A DNA stretch of 64,000 bases from Diprion similis (taxonomy: Eukaryota > Arthropoda > Insecta > Hymenoptera > Diprionidae). The first letter of the stretch is position 1; each line of letters opens with the position of its first letter. Below, piece after piece: positions 48,985 through 63,900 of this stretch. Location: assembly GCF_021155765.1 (NCBI RefSeq), contig NC_060107.1:12200501-12264500 (forward strand), read 5' to 3'. A model generated the notes under the pieces. It was not told the origin of the DNA. It worked only from the letters and a program-made list of their open reading frames with translations, and made no database searches. The position numbers were made by a program, and so were the translations under genes.

Positions 48985-51900
48985 TTGGCGAAAATTTCGA
49001 CGACTTTGAAAAGTGCTGCAATTAATTCTTTAGGGCACTATTCCGACGTAATTTTGCGAGAGGAATCGTTGAGGCGCAGTCCCAATACGCTGCGAGCAAC
49101 GGATCAAAAGTTACAGGCAAAAAACTGCAGATTTTCATCGTCATTTCTCTGCTGTTGGTCCTACGCTTTTTTTAATGTGTTTTTTGAGTTTCTGGGGTTC
49201 CAATTAGCCTAGAAACGCTCATACAAATCAATTCGGAGACCAGAAATTTTCGGCTTCAAAAATCGCAAAAAAAGTAAGGCTAACCCCTTTGGATTTTTGG
49301 CGAAAATTTCGACGACTTTGAAAAGTGCTGCAATTAATTCTTTAGGGCACTATTCCGACGTAATTTTGCGAGAGGAATCGTTGAGGCGCAGTCCCAATAC
49401 GCTGCGAGCAACGGATCAAAAGTTACAGCCAAAAAACTGCAGATTTTCATCGTCATTTCTCTGCTGTTGGTCCTACGCTTTTTTGATGTGTTTTTTGAGT
49501 TCCTGGGGTTCCAATTAGCCTAGAAACGCTCATACAAATCAATTCGGAGACCAGAAATTTCCGGCTCCAAAAATCGGAAAAAAAGTAAGGCTAACCCCTT
49601 TGGATTTTTGGCGAAAATTTCGACGACTTTGAAAAGTGCTGCAATTAATTCTTTAGGGCACTATTCCGACGTAATTTTGCGAGAGGAATCGATTAGGCGC
49701 AGTCCCAATACGCTGCGAGCAACGGATCAAAAGTTACAGACAAAAAACTGCAGATTTTCATCGTCATTTCTCTGCTGTTGGTCCTACGCTTTTTTTAATG
49801 TGTTTTTTGAGTTCCTGGGGTTCCAATTAGCCTAGAAACGCTCATACAAATCAATTCGGAGCCCAGAAATTTTCGGCTCCAAAAATCGGAAAAAAAGTAA
49901 GGCTAACCCCTTTGTATTTTTGGCGAAAATTTCGACGACTTTGAAAAGTGCTGCAATTAATTCTGTAGGGCACTATTCCGACGTAATTTTGCGAGAGGAA
50001 TCGATTAGGCGCAGTCCCAATACGCTGCGAGCAACGGATCAAAAGTTACAACCAAAAAACTGCAGATTTTCATCGTCATTTCTCTGCTGTTGGTCCTACG
50101 CTTTTTTTAATGTGTTTTTTGAGTTCCTGGGGTTCCAATTAGCCTAGAAACGCTCATACAAATCAATTCGGAGACCAGAAATTTTCGGCTCCAAAAATCG
50201 GAAAAAAAGTAAGGCTAACCCCTTTGGATTTTTGGCGAAAATTTTGACGACTTTGAAAAGTGCTGCAATTAATTCTTTGGGGCGCTATTCCGACGTAATT
50301 TTGCGAGAAGAATCGATTGGGCGCAGTCCCAATACGCTGCGAGCAACGGATCAAAAGTTACAGCAGAAAAACTGCAGATTTTCATCGTCATTTCTCTGCT
50401 GTTGGTCCTACGCTTTTTTTAATGTGTTTTTTGAGTTCCTGGGGTTCCAATTAGCCTAGAAACGCTCATACAAATCAATTCGGAGCCCAGAAATTTTCGG
50501 CTCCAAAAATCGCGAAAAAAGTAAGGCTAACCCCTTTGTATTTTTGGCGAAAATTTCGACGACTTTGAAAAGTGCTGCAATTAATCCTGTAGGGCACTAT
50601 TCCGACGCAATTTTGCGAGAGGAATCGATTAGGCGCAGTCCCAATACGCTGCGAGCAACAGATCAAAAGTTACAGCAGAAAAACTGCAGATTTTCATCGT
50701 CATTTCTCTGCTGTTGGTCCTACGCTTTTTTTAATGTGTTTTTTGAGTTCCTGGGGTTCCAATTAGCCTAGAAACGCTCATACAAATCAATTCGGAGACC
50801 AGAAATTTTCGGCTTCAAAAATCGCAAAAAAAGTAAGGCTAACCCCTTTGGATTTTTGGCGAAAATTTCGACGACTTCGAAAAGTGCTGCAATTGATTCT
50901 TTAGGGCACTATTCCGACGTAATTTTGCGAGAGGAATCGTTGAGGCGCAGTCCCAATACGCTGCGAGCAACGGATCAAAAGTTACAGCCAAAAAACTGCA
51001 GATTTTCATCGTCATTTCTCTGCTGTTGGTCCTACGCTTTTTTGATGTGTTTTTTGAGTTCCTGGGGTTCCAATTAGCCTAGAAACGCTCATACAAATCA
51101 ATTCGGAGACCAGAAATTTCCGGCTCCAAAAATCGGAAAAAAAGTAAGGCTAACCCCTTTGGATTTTTGGCGAAAATTCCGACGACTTTGAAAAGTGCTG
51201 CAATTAATTCTTTAGGGCACTATTCGGACGTAATTTTGCGAGAGGAATCGATTAGGCGCAGTCCCAATACGCTGCGAGCAACAGATCAAAAGTTACAGCA
51301 GAAAAACTGCAGATTTTCATCGTCATTTCTCTGCTGTTGGTCCTACGCTTTTTTTAATGTGTTTTTTGAGTTCCTGGGGTTCCAATTAGCCTAGAAACGC
51401 TCATACAAATCAATTCGGAGACCAGAAATTTTCGGCTTCAAAAATCGCAAAAAAAGTAAGGCTAACCCCTTTGGATTTTTGGCGAAAATTTCGACGACTT
51501 TGAAAAGTGCTGCAATTAATTCTTTAAGGCACTATTCCGACGTAATTTTGCGAAAGGAATCGATTAGGCGCAGTCCCAATACGCTGCGAGCAACAGATCA
51601 AAAGTTACAGCAGAAAAACTGCAGATTTTCATCGTCATTTCTCTGCTGTTGGTCCTACGCTTTTTTTAATGTGTTTTTTGAGTTCCTGGGGTTTCAATTA
51701 GCCTAGAAACGCTCATACAAATCAATTCGGAGACCAGAAATTTTCGGCTTCAAAAATCGCAAAAAAAGTAAGGCTAACCCCTTTGGATTTTTGGCGAAAA
51801 TTTCGACGACTTTGAAAAGTGCTGCAATTAATTCTTTAGGGCACTATTCCGACGTAATTTTGCGAGAGGAATCGTTGAGGCGCAGTCCCAATACGCTGCG

Positions 51901-54900
51901 AGCAACGGATCAAAAGTTACAGCCAAAAAACTGCAGATTTTCATCGTCATTTCTCTGCTGTTGGTCCTACGCTTTTTTTAATGTGTTTTTTGAGTTCCTG
52001 GGGTTCCAATTAGCCTAGAGACGCTCATAGAAATCAATTCAGAGACCACAAATTTTCGGCTCCAAAAATCGCAAAAAAAGTAAGGCTAACCCCTTTGGAT
52101 TCTTGGCGAAAATTTCGACGACTTTGAGAAGTGCTGCAATTAATTCTTTAGGGCACTATTCCGACGTAATTTTGCGAGAGGAATCGATTAGGCGCAGTCC
52201 CAATACGCTGCGAGCAACGGATCAAAAGTTACAGGCAAAAAACTGCAGATTTTCATCGTCATTTCTCTGCTGTTGGTCCTACGCTTTTTTTAATGTGTTT
52301 TTTGAGTTCCTGGGGTTCCAATTAGCCTAGAAACGCTCATACAAATCAATTCGGAGACCAGAAATTTTCGGCTTCAAAAATCGCAAAAAAAGTAAGGCTA
52401 ACCCCTTTGGATTTTTGGCGAAAATTTCGACGACTTTGAAAAGTGCTGCAATTAATTCTTTAGGGCACTATTCCGACGTAATTTTGCGAGAGGAATCGTT
52501 GAGGCGCAGTCCCAATACGCTGCGAGCAACGGATCAAAAGTTACAGGCAAAAAACTGCAGATTTTCATCGTCATTTCTCTGCTGTTGGTCCTACGCTTTT
52601 TTTAATGTGTTTTTTGAGTTTCTGGGGTTCCAATTAGCCTAGAAACGCTCATACAAATCAATTCGGAGACCAGAAATTTTCGGCTTCAAAAATCGCAAAA
52701 AAAGTAAGGCTAACCCCTTTGGATTTTTGGCGAAAATTTCGACGACTTTGAAAAGTGCTGCAATTAATTCTTTAGGGCACTATTCCGACGTAATTTTGCG
52801 AGAGGAATCGTTGAGGCGCAGTCCCAATACGCTGCGAGCAACGGATCAAAAGTTACAGCCAAAAAACTGCAGATTTTCATCGTCATTTCTCTGCTGTTGG
52901 TCCTACGCTTTTTTGATGTGTTTTTTGAGTTCCTGGGGTTCCAATTAGCCTAGAAACGCTCATACAAATCAATTCGGAGACCAGAAATTTCCGGCTCCAA
53001 AAATCGGAAAAAAAGTAAGGCTAACCCCTTTGGATTTTTGGCGAAAATTTCGACGACTTTGAAAAGTGCTGCAATTAATTCTTTAGGGCACTATTTCGAC
53101 GTAATTTTGCGAGAGGAATCGATTAGGCGCAGTCCCAATACGCTGCGAGCAACGGATCAAAAGTTACAGACAAAAAACTGCAGATTTTCATCGTCATTTC
53201 TCTGCTGTTGGTCCTACGCTTTTTTTAATGTGTTTTTTGAGTTCCTGGGGTTCCAATTAGCCTAGAAACGCTCATACAAATCAATTCGGAGCCCAGAAAT
53301 TTTCGGCTCCAAAAATCGCAAAAAAAGTAAGGCTAACCCCTTTGTATTTTTGGCGAAAATTTCGACGACTTTGAAAAGTGCTGCAATTAATTCTGTAGGG
53401 CACTATTCCGACGTAATTTTGCGAGAGGAATCGATTAGGCGCGGTCCCAATACGCTGCGAGCAACGGATCAAAAGTTACAACCAAAAAACTGCAGATTTT
53501 CATCGTCATTTCTCTGCTGTTGGTCCTACGCTTTTTTTAATGTGTTTTTTGAGTTCCTGGGGTTCCAATTAGCCTAGAAACGCTCATACAAATCAATTCG
53601 GAGACCAGAAATTTTCGGCACCAAAAATCGGAAAAAAAGTAAGGCTAACCCCTTTGGATTTTTGGCGAAAATTTTGACGACTTTGAAAAGTGCTGCAATT
53701 AATTCTTTGGGGCGTTATTCCGACGTAATTTTGCGAGAAGAATCGATTGGGCGCAGTCCCAATACGCTGCGAGCAACGGATCAAAAGTTACAGCAGAAAA
53801 ACTGCAGATTTTCATCGTCATTTCTCTGCTGTTGGTCCTACGCTTTTTTTAATGTGTTTTTTGAGTTCCTGGGGTTCCAATTAGCCTAGAAACGCTCATA
53901 CAAATCAATTCGGAGCCCAGAAATTTTCGGCTCCAAAAATCGCGAAAAAAGTAAGGCTAACCCCTTTGTATTTTTGGCGAAAATTTCGACGACTTTGAAA
54001 AGTGCTGCAATTAATTCTGTAGGGCACTATTCCGACGCAATTTTGCGAGAGGAATCGATTAGGCGCAGTCCCAATACGCTGCGAGCAACAGATCAAAAGT
54101 TACAGCAGAAAAACTGCAGATTTTCATCGTCATTTCTCTGCTGTTGGTCCTACGCTTTTTTTAATGTGTTTTTCGAGTTCCTGGGGTTCCAATTAGCCTA
54201 GAAACGCTCATACAAATCAATTCGGAGACCAGAAATTTTCGGCTTCAAAAATCGCAAAAAAAGTAAGGCTAACCCCTTTGGATTTTTGGCGAAAATTTCG
54301 ACGACTTTGAAAAGTGCTGCAATTAATTCTTTAGGGCACTATTCCGACGTAATTTTGCGAGAGGAATCGTTGGGGCGCAGTCCCAATACGCTGCGAGCAA
54401 CGGATCAAAAGTTACAGCCAAAAAACTGCAGATTTTCATCGTCATTTCTCTGCTGTTGGTCCTACGCTTTTTTGATGTGTTTTTTGAGTTCCTGGGGTTC
54501 CAATTAGCCTAGAAACGCTCATACAAATCAATTCGGAGACCAGAAATTTCCGGCTCCAAAAATCGGAAAAAAAGTAAGGCTAACCCCTTTGGATTTTTGG
54601 CGAAAATTCCGACGACTTTGAAAAGTGCTGCAATTAATTCTTTAGGGCACTATTCCGACGTAATTTTGCGAGAGGAATCGATTAGGCGCAGTCCCAATAC
54701 GCTGCGAGCAACGGATCAAAAGTTACAGACAAAAAACTGCAGATTTTCATCGTCATTTCTCTGCTGTTGGTCCTACGCTTTTTTTAATGTGTTTTTTGAG
54801 TTCCTGGGGTTCCAATTAGCCTAGAAACGCTCATACAAATTAATTCGGAGACCACAAATTTTCGGCTCCGAAAATCGCAAAAAAAGTAAGGCTAACCCCT

Positions 54901-54908
54901 TTGGATTT
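48049..54908 (+). repeat. Tandem 11-monomer higher-order repeat, two copies of 3430 bp
   Basis: The eleven monomers starting 48049, 48361, 48673, 48985, 49297, 49608, 49920, 50232, 50544, 50856 and 51167 correspond in order to 51479, 51791, 52103, 52415, 52727, 53038, 53350, 53662, 53974, 54286 and 54597. Each block contains two 311-bp monomers, which explains 3430 bases (11 x 312 minus 2). Confidence 0.9.
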
Positions 54909-57900
54909 TTGGCGAAAATTTCGACGACTTTGAAAAGTGCTGCAATTAATTCTTTAGGGCACTATTCGTACGTAATTTTGCGAGAGGAATCGATTAGGCG
55001 CAGTCCCAATACGCTGCGAGCAACAGATCAAAAGTTACAGCAGAAAAACTGCAGATTTTCATCGTCATTTCTCTGCTGTTGGTCCTACGCTTTTTTTAAT
55101 GTGTTTTTTGAGTTCCTGGGGTTCCAATTAGCCTAGAAACGCTCATACAAATCAATTCGGAGACCAGAAATTTTCGGCTTCAAAAATCGCAAAAAAAGTA
55201 AGGCTAACCCCTTTGGATTTTTGGCGAAAATTTCGACGACTTTGAAAAGTGCTGCAATTAATTCTTTAGGGCGCTATTCCGACGTAATTTTGCGAGAAGA
55301 ATCGATTGGGCGCAGTCCCAATACGCTGCGAGCAACGGATCAAAAGTTACAGACAAAAAACTGCAGATTTTCATCGTCATTTCTCTGCTGTTGGTCCTAC
55401 GCTTTTTTTAATGTGTTTTTTGAGTTCCTGGGGTTCCAATTAGCCTAGAAACGCTCATACAAATCAATTCGGAGCCCAGAAATTTTCGGCTCCGAAATTG
55501 CAAAAAAAGTAAGGCTAACCCCTTTGTATTTTTGGCGAAAATTTCGACGACTTTGAAAAGTGCTGCAATTAATTCTGTAGGGCACTATTCCGACGCAATT
55601 TTGCGAGAGGAATCGATTAGGCGCAGTCCCAATACGCTGCGAGCAACAGATCAAAAGTTACAGCAGAAAAACTGCAGATTTTCATCGTCATTTCTCTGCT
55701 GTTGGTCCTACGCTTTTTTTAATGTGTTTTTCGAGTTCCTGGGGTTCCAATTAGCCTAGAAACGCTCATACAAATCAATTCGGAGACCAGAAATTTTCGG
55801 CTTCAAAAATCGCAAAAAAAGTAAGGCTAACCCCTTTGGATTTTTGGCGAAAATTTCGACGACTTTGAAAAGTGCTGCAATTAATTCTTTAGGGCACTAT
55901 TCCGACGTAATTTTGCGAGAGGAATCGTTGGGGCGCAGTCCCAATACGCTGCGAGCAACGGATCAAAAGTTACAGCCAAAAAACTGCAGATTTTCATCGT
56001 CATTTCTCTGCTGTTGGTCCTACGCTTTTTTGATGTGTTTTTTGAGTTCCTGGGGTTCCAATTAGCCTAGAAACGCTCATACAAATCAATTCGGAGACCA
56101 GAAATTTCCGGCTCCAAAAATCGGAAAAAAAGTAAGGCTAACCCCTTTGGATTTTTGGCGAAAATTCCGACGACTTTGAAAAGTGCTGCAATTAATTCTT
56201 TAGGGCACTATTCCGACGTAATTTTGCGAGAGGAATCGATTAGGCGCAGTCCCAATACGCTGCGAGCAACGGATCAAAAGTTACAGACAAAAAACTGCAG
56301 ATTTTCATCGTCATTTCTCTGCTGTTGGTCCTACGCTTTTTTTAATGTGTTTTTTGAGTTCCTGGGGTTCCAATTAGCCTAGAAACGCTCATACAAATTA
56401 ATTCGGAGACCACAAATTTTCGGCTCCGAAAATCGCAAAAAAAGTAAGGCTAACCCCTTTGGATTTTTGGCGAAAATTTCGACGACTTTGAAAAGTGCTG
56501 CAATTAATTCTTTAGGGCACTATTCGTACGTAATTTTGCGAGAGGAATCGATTAGGCGCAGTCCCAATACGCTGCGAGCAACAGATCAAAAGTTACAGCA
56601 GAAAAACTGCAGATTTTCATCGTCATTTCTCTGCTGTTGGTCCTACGCTTTTTTTAATGTGTTTTTTGAGTTCCTGGGGTTCCAATTAGCCTAGAAACGC
56701 TCATACAAATCAATTCGGAGACCAGAAATTTTCGGCTTCAAAAATCGCAAAAAAAGTAAGGCTAACCCCTTTGGATTTTTGGCGAAAATTTCGACGACTT
56801 TGAAAAGTGCTGCAATTAATTCTTTAGGGCGCTATTCCGACGTAATTTTGCGAGAAGAATCGATTGGGCGCAGTCCCAATACGCTGCGAGCAACGGATCA
56901 AAAGTTACAGACAAAAAACTGCAGATTTTCATCGTCATTTCTCTGCTGTTGGTCCTACGCTTTTTTTAATGTGTTTTTTGAGTTCCTGGGGTTCCAATTA
57001 GCCTAGAAACGCTCATACAAATTAATTCGGAGAACACAAATTTTCGGCTCCGAAAATCGCAAAAAAAGTAAGGCTAACCCCTTTGGATTTTTGGCGAAAA
57101 TTTCGACGACTTTGAAAAGTGCTGCAATTAATTCTTTAGGGCACTATTCGGACGTAATTTTGCGAGAGGAATCGATTAGGCGCAGTCCCAATACGCTGCG
57201 AGCAACAGATCAAAAGTTACAGACAAAAAACTGCAGATTTTCATCGTCATTTCTCTGCTGTTGGTCCTACGCTTTTTTTAATGTGTTTTTTGAGTTCCAG
57301 GGGTTCCAATTAGCCTAGAAACGCTCATACAAATCAATTCGGAGCCCAGAAATTTTCGGCTCCAAAAATCGCAAAAAAAGTAAGGCTAACCCCTTTGTAT
57401 TTTTGGCGAAGATTTCGACGACTTTGAAAAGTGCTGCAATTAATTCTGTAGGGCACTATTCCGACGTAATTTTGCGAGAGGAATCGATTAGGCGCAGTCC
57501 CAATACGCTGCGAGCAACGGATCAAAAGTTACAACCAAAAAACTGCAGATTTTCATCGTCATTTCTCTGCTGTTGGTCCTACGCTTTTTTTAATGTGTTT
57601 TTTGAGTTCCTGGGGTTCCAATTAGCCTAGAAACGCTCATACAAATCAATTCGGAGACCAGAAATTTTCGGCTCCAAAAATCGGAAAAAAAGTAAGGCTA
57701 ACCCCTTTGGATTTTTGGCGAAAATTTTGACGACTTTGAAAAGTGCTGCAATTAATTCTTTGGGGCGCTATTCCGACGTAATTTTGCGAGAAGAATCGAT
57801 TGGGCGCAGTCCCAATACGCTGCGAGCAACGGATCAAAAGTTACAGACAAAAAACTGCAGATTTTCATCGTCATTTCTCTGCTGTTGGTCCTACGCTTTT

Positions 57901-60900
57901 TTTAATGTGTTTTTTGAGTTCCTGGGGTTCCAATTAGCCTAGAAACGCTCATACAAATCAATTCGGAGCCCAGAAACTTTCGGCTCCAAAAATCGCGAAA
58001 AAAGTAAGGCTAACCCCTTTGTATTTTTGGCGAAAATTTCGACGACTTTGAAAAGTGCTGCAATTAATTCTGTAGGGCACTATTCCGACGCAATTTTGCG
58101 AGAGGAATCGATTAGGCGCAGTCCCAATACGCTGCGAGCAACAGATCAAAAGTTACAGCAGAAAAACTGCAGATTTTCATCGTCATTTCTCTGCTGTTGG
58201 TCCTACGCTTTTTTTAATGTGTTTTTTGAGTTCCTGGGGTTCCAATTAGCCTAGAAACGCTCATACAAATCAATTCGGAGACCAGAAATTTTCGGCTTCA
58301 AAAATCGCAAAAAAAGTAAGGCTAACCCCTTTGGATTTTTGGCGAAAATTTCGACGACTTTGAAAAGTGCTGCAATTATATCTTTAGGGCACTATTCCGA
58401 CGTAATTTTGCGAGAGGAATCGTTGAGGCGCAGTCCCAATACGCTGCGAGCAACGGATCAAAAGTTACAGCCAAAAAACTGCAGATTTTCATCGTCATTT
58501 CTCTGCTGTTGGTCCTACGCTTTTTTGATGTGTTTTTTGAGTTCCTGGGGTTCCAATTAGCCTAGAAACGCTCATACAAATCAATTCGGAGACCAGAAAT
58601 TTCCGGCTCCAAAAATCGGAAAAAAAGTAAGGCTAACCCCTTTGGATTTTTGGCGAAAATTCCGACGACTTTGAAAAGTGCTGCAATTAATTCTTTAGGG
58701 CACTATTCCGACGTAATTTTGCGAGAGGAATCGATTAGGCGCAGTCCCAATACGCTGCGAGCAACGGATCAAAAGTTACAGACAAAAAACTGCAGATTTT
58801 CATCGTCATTTCTCTGCTGTTGGTCCTACGCTTTTTTTAATGTGTTTTTTGAGTTCCTGGGGTTCCAATTAGCCTAGAGACGCTCATAGAAATCAATTCA
58901 GAGACCACAAATTTTCGGCTCCAAAAATCGCAAAAAAAGTAAGGCTAACCCCTTTGGATTCTTGGCGAAAATTTCGACGACTTTGAGAAGTGCTGCAATT
59001 AATTCTTTAGGGCACTATTCCGACGTAATTTTGCGAGAGGAATCGATTAGGCGCAGTCCCAATACGCTGCGAGCAACGGATCAAAAGTTACAGGCAAAAA
59101 ACTGCAGATTTGCATCGTCATTTCTCTGCTGTTGGTCCTACGCTTTTTTTAATGTGTTTTTTGAGTTCCTGGGGTTCCAATTAGCCTAGAAACGCTCATA
59201 CAAATCAATTCGGAGACCACAAATTTTCGGCTCCAAAAATCGCAAAAAAAGTAAGGCTCACCCCTTTGGATTCTTGGCGAAAATTTCGACGACTTTGAGA
59301 AGTGCTGCAATTAATTCTTTAGGGCACTATTCCGACGTAATTTTGCGAGAGGAATCGATTAGGCGCAGTCCCAATACGCTGCGAGCAACGGATCAAAAGT
59401 TACAGGCAAAAAACTGCAGATTTTCATCGTCATTTCTCTGCTGTTGGTCCTACGCTTTTTTTAATGTGTTTTTTGAGTTCCTGGGGTTCCAATTAGCCTA
59501 GAAACGCTCATACAAATCAATTCGGATACCAGAAATTTTCGGCTTCAAAAATCGCAAAAAAAGTAAGGCTAACCCCTTTGGATTTTTGGCGAAAATTTCG
59601 ACGACTTTGAAAAGTGCTGCAATTAATTCTTTAGGGCACTATTCCGACGTAATTTTGCGAGAGGAATCGTTGAGGCGCAGTCCCAATACGCTGCGAGCAA
59701 CGGATCAAAAGTTACAGGCAAAAAACTGCAGATTTTCATCGTCATTTCTCTGCTGTTGGTCCTACGCTTTTTTTAATGTGTTTTTTGAGTTCCTGGGGTT
59801 CCAATTAGCCTAGAAACGCTCATACAAATCAATTCGGAGACCAGAAATTTTCGGCTTCAAAAATCGCAAAAAAAGTAAGGCTAACCCCTTTGGATTTTTG
59901 GCGAAAATTTCGACGACTTTGAAAAAAGCTGCAATTAATTCTTTAGGGCACTATTCCGACGTAATTTTGCGAGAGGAATCGTTGAGGCGCAGTCCCAATA
60001 CGCTGCGAGCAACGGATCAAAAGTTACAGCCAAAAAACTGCAGATTTTCATCGTCATTTCTCTGCTGTTGGTCCTACGCTTTTTTTGATGTGTTTTTTGA
60101 GTTCCTGGGGTTCCAATTAGCCTAGAAACGCTCATACAAATCAATTCGGAGACCAGAAATTTCCGGCTCCAAAAATCGGAAAAAAAGTAAGGCTAACCCC
60201 TTTGGATTTTTGGCGAAAATTTCGACGACTTTGAAAAGTGCTGCAATTAATTCTTTAGGGCACTATTCCGACGTAATTTTGCGAGAGGAATCGATTAGGC
60301 GCAGTCCCAATACGCTGCGAGCAACGGATCAAAAGTTACAACCAAAAAACTGCAGATTTTCATCGTCATTTCTCTGCTGTTGGTCCTACGCTTTTTTTAA
60401 TGTGTTTTTTGAGTTCCTGGGGTTCCAATTAGCCTAGAAACGCTCATACAAATCAATTCGGAGACCAGAAATTTTCGGCTCCAAAAATCGGAAAAAAAGT
60501 AAGGCTAACCCCTTTGTATTTTTGGCGAAAATTTCGACGACTTTGAAAAGTGCTGCAAATAATTCTTTAGGGCACTATTCCGACGTAATTTTGCGAGAGA
60601 AATCGATTAGGCGCAGTCCCAATACGCTGCGAGCAACGGATCAAAAGTTACAGACAAAAAACTGCAGATTTTCATCGTCATTTCTCTGCTGTCGGTCCTA
60701 CGCTTTTTTTAATGTGTTTTTTGAGTTCCTGGGGTTCCAATTAGCCTAGAAACGCTCATACAAATCAATTCGGAGACCAGAAATTTTCGGCTTCAAAAAT
60801 CGCAAAAAAAGTAAGGCTAACCCCTTTGGATTTTTGGCGAAAATTTCGACGACTTTGAAAAGTGCTGCAATTAATTCTGTAGGGCACTATTCCGACGCAA

Positions 60901-63900
60901 TTTTGCGAGAGGAATCGATTAGGCGCAGTCCCAATACGCTGCGAGCAACAGATCAAAAGTTACAGCAGAAAAACTGCAGATTTTCATCGTCATTTCTCTG
61001 CTGTCGGTCCTACGCTTTTTTTAATGTGTTTTTCGAGTTCCTGGGGTTCCAATTAGCCTAGAAACGCCTATACAAATTAATTCGGAGACCACAAATTTTC
61101 GGCTCCAAAAATCGGAAAAAAAGTAAGGCTAACCCCTTTGGATTTTTGGCGAAAATTTCGACGACTTTGAAAAGTGCTGCAAATAATTCTTTAGGGCACT
61201 ATTCCGACGTAATTTTGCGGGAGAAATCGATTAGGCGCAGTCCCAATACGCTGCGAGCAACGGATCAAAAGTTACAGACAAAAAACTGCAGATTTTCATC
61301 GTCATTTCTCTGCTGTCGGTCCTACGCTTTTTTTAATGTGTTTTTCGAGTTCCTGGGGTTCCAATTAGCCTAGAAACGCTCATACAAATCAATTCGGAGA
61401 CCAGAAATTTTCGGCTTCAAAAATCGCAAAAAAAGTAAGGCTAACCCCTTTGGATTTTTGGCGAAAATTTCGACGACTTTGAAAAGTGCTGCAATTAATT
61501 CTTTAGGGCACTATTCCGACGTAATTTTGCGAGAGGAATCGATGAGGCGCAGTCCCAATACGCTGCGAGCAACGGATCAAAAGTTTCAGCCAAAAAACTG
61601 CAGATTTTCATCGTCATTTCTCTGCTGTTGGTCCTACGCTTCTTTTAATGTGTTTTTTGAGTTCCTGGGGTTCCAATTAGCCTAGAAACGCTCATACAAA
61701 TCAATTCAGAGACCAGAAATTTTCGGCTCCAAAAATCGGAAAAAAAGTAAGGCTAACCCCTTTGGATTTTAGGCGAAAATTTCGACGACTTTGAAAAGTG
61801 CTGCAATTAATTCTTTAGGGCACTATTCCGACGTAATTTTGCGAGAGAAATCGATTAGGCGCAGTCCCAATACGCTGCGAGCAACAGATCAAAAGTTACA
61901 GACAAAAAACTGCAGATTTTCATCGTCATTTCTCTGCTGTCGGTCCTACGCTTTTTTTAATGTGTTTTTTGAGTTCCTGGGGTTCCAATTAGCCTAGAAA
62001 CGCTCATACAAATCAATTCGGAGCCCAGAAATTTTCGGCTCCAAAAATCGCAAAAAAAGTAAGGCTAACCCCTTTGTATTTTTGGCGAAAATTTCGACGA
62101 CTTTGAAAAGTGCTGCAATTAATTCTGTAGGGCACTATTCCGACGCAATTTTGCGAGAGGAATCGATTAGGCGCAGTCCCAATACGCTGCGAGCAACAGA
62201 TCAAAAGTTACAGCAGAAAAACTGCAGATTTTCATCGTCATTTCTCTGCTGTTGGTCCTACGCTTTTTTAAATGTGTTTTTTGAGTTCCTGGGGTTCCAA
62301 TTAGCCTAGAAACGCTCATACAAATTAGTTCGGAGACCACAAATTTTCGGCTCCAAAAATCGGAAAAAAAGTAAGGCTAACCCCTTTGGATTTTTGGCGA
62401 AAATTTCGACGACTTTGAAAAGTGCTGCAAATAATTCTTCAGGGCACTATTCCGACGTAATTTTGCGAGAGAAATCGATTAGGCGTAGTCCCAATACGCT
62501 GCGAGCAACGGATTAAAAGTTACAGACAAAAAACTGCAGATTTTCATCGTCATTTCTCTGCTGTCGGTCCTACGCTTTTTTTAATGTGTTTTTCGAGTTC
62601 CTGGGGTTCCAATTAGCCTAGAAACGCTCATACAAATCAATTCGGAGACCAGAAATTTTCGGCTTCAAAAATCGCAAAAAAAGTAATGCTAACCCCTTTG
62701 GATTTTTGGCGAAAATTTCGACGACTTTGAAAAGTGCTGCAATTAATTCTTGAGGGCACTATTCCGACGTAATTTTGCGAGAGGAATCGATGAGGCGCAG
62801 TCCCAATACGCTGCGAGCAACGGATCAAAAGTTTCAGCCAAAAAACTGCAGATTTGCATCGTCATTTCTCTGCTGTTGGTCCTACGCTTTTTTTAATGTG
62901 TTTTTTGAGTTCCTGGGGTTCCAATTAGCCTAGAAACGCTCATACAAATCAATTCAGAGACCAGAAATTTTCGGCTTCAAAAATCGCAAAAAAAGTAAGG
63001 CTAACCCCTTTGGATTTTTAGCGAAAATTTCGACGACTTTGAAAAGTGCTGCAATTAATTCTTTAGGGCACTATTCCGACGTAATTTTGCGAGAGGAATC
63101 GATTAGGCGCAGTCCCAATACGCTGCGAGCAACAGATCAAAAGTTACAGCAGAAAGACTGCAGATTTTCATCGTCATTTCTCTGCTGTTGGTCCTACGCT
63201 TTTTTTAATGTGTTTTTTGAGTTCCTGGGGTTCCAATTAGCCTAGAAACGCTCATACAAATCAATTCGGAGCCCAGAAATTTTCGGCTCCAAAAATCGCA
63301 AAAAAAATAAGGCTAACCCCTTTGTATTTTTGGCGAAAATTTCGACGACTTTGAAAAGTGCTGCAATTAATTCTGTAGGGCACTATTCCGACGCAATTTT
63401 GCGAGAGGAATCGATTAGGCGCAGTCCCAATACGCTGCGAGCAACAGATCAAAAGTTACAGCAGAAAAACTGCAGATTTTCATCGTCATTTCTCTGCTGT
63501 TGGTCCTACGCTTTTTTGAATGTGTTTTTTGAGTTCCTGGGGTTCCAATTAGCCTAGAAACGCTCATACAAATTAATTCGGAGACCACAAATTTTCGGCT
63601 CCAAAAATCGGAAAAAAAGTAAGGCTAACCCCTTTGGATTTTTGGCGAAAATTTCGACGACTTTGAAAAGTGCTGCAATTAATTCTTTAGGGCACTATTC
63701 CGACGTAATTTTGCGAGAGGAATCGATGAGGCGCAGTCCCAATACGCTGCGAGCAACGGATCAAAAGTTTCAGCCAAAAAACTGCAGATTTGCATCGTCA
63801 TTTCTCTGCTGTTGGTCCTACGCTTTTTTTAATGTGTTTTTTGAGTTCCTGGGGTTCCAATTAGCCTAGAAACGCTCATACAAATCAATTCAGAGACCAG

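Noticed and set aside
41365-63869. Around 70 repeated 75-residue open frames on the plus strand, and 63-residue frames on the minus strand, as a tandem gene family
   Set aside because: They are one frame of the satellite monomer repeated; they start at TTG and not ATG, no ATG exists in that frame, and no protein family is recognisable.
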